Source of the DNA: Lachnospiraceae bacterium C6A11
Lineage (GTDB): Bacteria > Bacillota > Clostridia > Lachnospirales > Lachnospiraceae
NCBI GenBank assembly: GCA_000702245.1
Contig: JNKY01000014.1
Coordinates: 184,874-248,873, forward strand
Reading direction: 5' to 3'
Length of the DNA stretch: 64,000 bases
A program made the position numbers and the translations under genes. Within the stretch, counting starts at the first letter, position 1. Each line of letters opens with the position of its first letter. The notes beneath the pieces were generated by a model. That model saw only the letters and a program-made list of their open reading frames with translations, did not search any database and was not told the DNA's origin. Shown here in pieces: positions 61,584 to 64,000 of this stretch.

Positions 61584-63620
61584 TTAATTATTAGCTATCT
61601 TATCATCTTCATATGTTTCGGCAAGGAGTCCATAAACATTCGAGAACATTACAACCGAAAGCTTCATTTCATCGGAAATGGTCTCACGAAGCACATCTAT
61701 AATCCTGTGGCAGATGTTATTCATAACATGAGTAAGCAATCCACGTTTGTAACATGCATCATCCACGCCATCTACATCATGTCCGGACATTGCACTGTCT
61801 TCTAGCCTTCTTTCCTGATCATATGTATCTGCATCATATCTCTTCAAGATTTCAATCGCGGCATCAGTGGAAATACACTGCATTATCTCATTGCAGACCT
61901 CCTCTGGAGCCCCGGCCTTATGTGCTTCCTCAGCGATAACCTGCATACGGTTGTCACCATATTTTGAATGTGTATTTAACATACCGCCGGCAAGCTTGAC
62001 CAGCTTCCCGATGTGTCCGATCAGTATGAAACTCCTGAAGCCCATCTCATCAGCAGCCTTCACAGTATCACCGATAAAGTTGCTGCACTTCACAGCCTTG
62101 TTAAGATCATAATCATAGTGCTTTTTTATGAAATCAAGCCCATAATTGCCCGGTGAAACAACTATCTTTTCTTCCCCCTGCGCCCTGTGAACAGAAAGCT
62201 CCGCTCTGATCGTATCAAGTATAGCCTTCTCACTCATCGGTTCAACTATTCCGGAAGTCCCAAGGATGGAAATACCATCAACTATACCAAGTCTTGGATT
62301 GAAGGTCTTCTCAGCTGCCTTCCTTCCCTCCGGTGCGGAAATCTCAACCAGAAGCCCTCTCTTATTATCAAATACCTCACTAACCTCGCTGACCTCCTTA
62401 GTGATCATCTCACGAGGCACGTGATTTATCGCATATTCGCCGACAGGCTGATCAAGACCCGGAAGCGTCACACGGCCGATCCCCTCTCCGCCGGTTATTT
62501 TAATTCCAATGTGTTCATTCTGACATCCCGTTCCGGTCACTTCTATTTCCTGTTTATCAGCAATACCATTCTCTTTCTGAGCAACATTTCTCGTCCCAAC
62601 ATCAATCTTCACGTCACTCAATTCATTACCAGATGTTGCATCACTCAATTCATCGCCAGATGTTGCATCAGGCAATTCGTCATCTGTCACATCACACGTG
62701 TTATCTTCAGATGTCACATCAGACAATTCATCAATATACGACACTCTCGCATAGATCAGCATTCCGTCAGTGATATCCGGATCATCGCCGGCGTATTTTT
62801 TCACTGCACAGCTGACCGAAGCTTCATCCCTCTTTATATCAAGGATCTCCGTCTCATAAGGAATCCCCTTCGGAGTTTCTATAGTGATCTTCTTTTTCTC
62901 CTGGCCTGAAAGCAGCATATAGGCCGCCGCCTTAGACGCAGCCGCCGCGCAGCTTCCGGTCGTGAAGCCGAATCTCAGATCATACAAAAGTGCGTTACAG
63001 ATAGCCGCCGCAATATTGCTGCCGCCTTTCCTTCCGGCGTTAACAATATAAGGAACGTCCGCCCTCATGATGAGCTCCTTGGCCGCTTCAACGTTCACAA
63101 ACCCAACCGGAACACCGATAATAAAATCCGGTCTGAAACTGCCGTTAGTGATAAGCTCATGAAGCTTGATAAGCGCGGTCGGCGCATTTCCAACTGCAAA
63201 TATCTTCTTCCCCGGAAGCTTAGCCGCCCTTTCCATACTGACTGTTGCTCTCGTAACGCCTCTTTCCTTAGCTTCTCTCGCAACATCCGGATCCGCCATA
63301 AAGCAATAAACCTTTCCGCCAAATGCCGAAAGCTTCTTCTCATTTATTCCTGCCTTCGCCATATTTGTGTCAGTGATTATATTTGCACCGTTTATAATAA
63401 GCTTCCTGCAGATGGCTGCCGCATTTTCCGAAAACTTAAGAGTCCTCGCATAATCGAAATCCGCACTCGTATGAATACATCTTCTGATTATCTTATCCTC
63501 TTCTTCAGGCAGAGTTATACCCATAGCCGTCAGCTCTTCCCTGATTATCTCGAAGCTTCTCTTCTCGATATCCTCAGGACGCACTATCTCTATTCTGTTT
63601 TCCCATCCACCATCATTCAT
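61584..63620 (-). CDS. cbiCD: CbiC-CbiD fusion: precorrin-8X methylmutase and cobalt-precorrin-5B C1-methyltransferase
   Basis: About 678 residues. Residues 1-215 are CbiC (RCIHTSADFDYARTLKFSE; ITDTNMAKAGI; AVGNAPTALIKLHEL; GVPVGFVNVEAAKE). From about 218 the protein is CbiD (RFGFTTGSCAAAASKAAAYM; VSPGNYGLDFIKKHYDYDL; LIGHIGKLVKLAGGMLNTHS). An insert near residues 295-350 is made of acidic nine-residue units (DELSDATSG), interrupting the CbiD domain. Another acidic stretch lies near 590-625. AGGTGA is 8 bases from ATG 63620; GTG 63632 is an alternative. Its promoter region is bordered by an IS element. Confidence 0.93.
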   Translation of the reverse strand: MNDGGWENRIEIVRPEDIEKRSFEIIREELTAMGITLPEEEDKIIRRCIHTSADFDYARTLKFSENAAAICRKLIINGANIITDTNMAKAGINEKKLSAFGGKVYCFMADPDVAREAKERGVTRATVSMERAAKLPGKKIFAVGNAPTALIKLHELITNGSFRPDFIIGVPVGFVNVEAAKELIMRADVPYIVNAGRKGGSNIAAAICNALLYDLRFGFTTGSCAAAASKAAAYMLLSGQEKKKITIETPKGIPYETEILDIKRDEASVSCAVKKYAGDDPDITDGMLIYARVSYIDELSDVTSEDNTCDVTDDELPDATSGDELSDATSGNELSDVKIDVGTRNVAQKENGIADKQEIEVTGTGCQNEHIGIKITGGEGIGRVTLPGLDQPVGEYAINHVPREMITKEVSEVSEVFDNKRGLLVEISAPEGRKAAEKTFNPRLGIVDGISILGTSGIVEPMSEKAILDTIRAELSVHRAQGEEKIVVSPGNYGLDFIKKHYDYDLNKAVKCSNFIGDTVKAADEMGFRSFILIGHIGKLVKLAGGMLNTHSKYGDNRMQVIAEEAHKAGAPEEVCNEIMQCISTDAAIEILKRYDADTYDQERRLEDSAMSGHDVDGVDDACYKRGLLTHVMNNICHRIIDVLRETISDEMKLSVVMFSNVYGLLAETYEDDKIANN
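62614..62735 (-). repeat. Tandem 27-bp in-frame repeats in cbiCD
   Basis: TCACTCAATTCATYRCCAGA-type units at 62614-62640 and 62641-62667 are nearly identical; further diverged copies extend to about 62735. They encode DELSDATSG-like segments. Confidence 0.8.
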
Positions 63621-63676
63621 TTCTCGTATCACCTAAATACTCTCTGATGTTAGTATATAAATAGTTCAAATTAAAA

Positions 63677-64000
63677 TGAGATTTCTCCTAAAACATAGTA
63701 TTATATAAAAAAACAGGAGGAACTCACTATGGCACGTAAAAACAAACAACACGACAAACAGTTTAAACTAGATGCTGTAAGATATGTTAAAGAGCATCCA
63801 GATCTCACACAAGTCGAATGCGCTAAAAATCTTGGTATCAGCATTACCACTCTAGCCAGATGGCTATCCCAGTACAGAGATAATGACGGTGATATCCCTG
63901 TAAGAGGATCCGGTAACTATGCTACTGACGAACAAAAGGAAATAGCTCGCCTCAAGCGTGAACTCCGTGATACTCAGGACGCTCTTGATGTCCTAAAAAA
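63677..64000 (+). mobile_element. IS3-family insertion sequence, left part (right end outside window)
   Basis: It contains the orfA at 63729. A TG-starting sequence at 63677 (TGAGATTTCTCC) about 50 bases before the ATG is a candidate left end; without the right end the inverted repeat cannot be confirmed. It lies only 45 bases beyond the start region of cbiCD. Confidence 0.6.
63729..64000 (+). CDS. IS3-family transposase OrfA, partial (3' end outside window)
   Basis: The first 90 residues: MARKNKQHDKQFKLDAVRYV, a transposase_8 helix-turn-helix (GISITTLARWLSQYRD), then the coiled-coil leucine-zipper-like EIARLKRELRDTQDALDVLKK region. This is a typical OrfA; OrfB with the DDE domain would follow. 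AGGAGGAACTCACT precedes the ATG. The adenine run at the very end of the window may belong to a frameshift site, or may simply encode Lys. Confidence 0.9.
   Translation, partial: MARKNKQHDKQFKLDAVRYVKEHPDLTQVECAKNLGISITTLARWLSQYRDNDGDIPVRGSGNYATDEQKEIARLKRELRDTQDALDVLK

Overview
The window looks like chromosome of an anaerobic, low-to-medium GC Gram-positive of the Clostridia, most likely Lachnospiraceae. The evidence is clostridial AGGAGG ribosome sites, sigma-A type promoters, a clostridial-type glutamate dehydrogenase, a CDP-glycerol-type (teichoic acid) transferase, oxygen-independent (CbiD/CbiG/CbiA) cobalamin enzymes, and many zinc-ribbon membrane proteins of the kind common in gut clostridia. 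No rRNA, tRNA, CRISPR array or prophage is visible. Most genes lie on the minus strand.

Layout. 0-7.6 kb: signalling block with the end of one hybrid histidine kinase facing a second, double-sensor hybrid kinase that overlaps a REC-GGDEF-REC-HD-GYP regulator. 7.8-12 kb: gdhA, a cyclase-family hydrolase, and a plus-strand methyltransferase-hslO pair. 12.1-17.3 kb: operon of two zinc-ribbon/repeat membrane proteins followed by an ABC exporter. 17.4-28.4 kb: queH, a small stand-alone protein gene, ispF, a Gly/Ser-rich membrane protein, a DUF308 protein, the queF-folC-small ORF-TPR-TagF/HAD run, and a PRTase-like gene. 28.5-32.9 kb: two more zinc-ribbon surface proteins, one with an HEXXH metalloprotease motif. 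33.1-36 kb: trkA-trkH potassium uptake.

36-63.6 kb is dominated by corrinoid and nickel-pincer cofactor genes. In transcription order these are cbiC-cbiD (fused), an HTH regulator, cbiF-cbiG (fused), cbiH, cbiJ, then cbiE-cbiT (fused), cbiA, a HAD phosphatase, larE, larB, larC, a ferredoxin-type aldo/keto reductase and a Cys-rich small protein. The series is interrupted twice. A patch of GNAT acetyltransferases, flavin proteins and two decayed genes sits at 57.3-61.5 kb. An MFS exporter plus an ABC/two-component/DUF1700/DUF4097 envelope-stress-like operon sits at 44.6-52.9 kb. The window ends inside an IS3-family orfA.

The most unusual pattern is that four corrinoid enzymes (CbiET, CbiJ, CbiFG, CbiCD) and a neighbouring ABC permease each carry acidic, low-complexity inserts built from in-frame tandem DNA repeats of 21, 27, 30, 33 or 36 bp. 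The units are unrelated in sequence but all are multiples of three. Other points of interest are a histidine kinase with a second, His-less DHp-like segment; a c-di-GMP enzyme with a degenerate GGDEF that keeps an RxxD site; a nitrilase pseudogene with a readable internal-deletion junction; a hairpin that masks the Shine-Dalgarno of the MFS gene; a triple 38-bp hairpin repeat; and overlapping divergent promoters.
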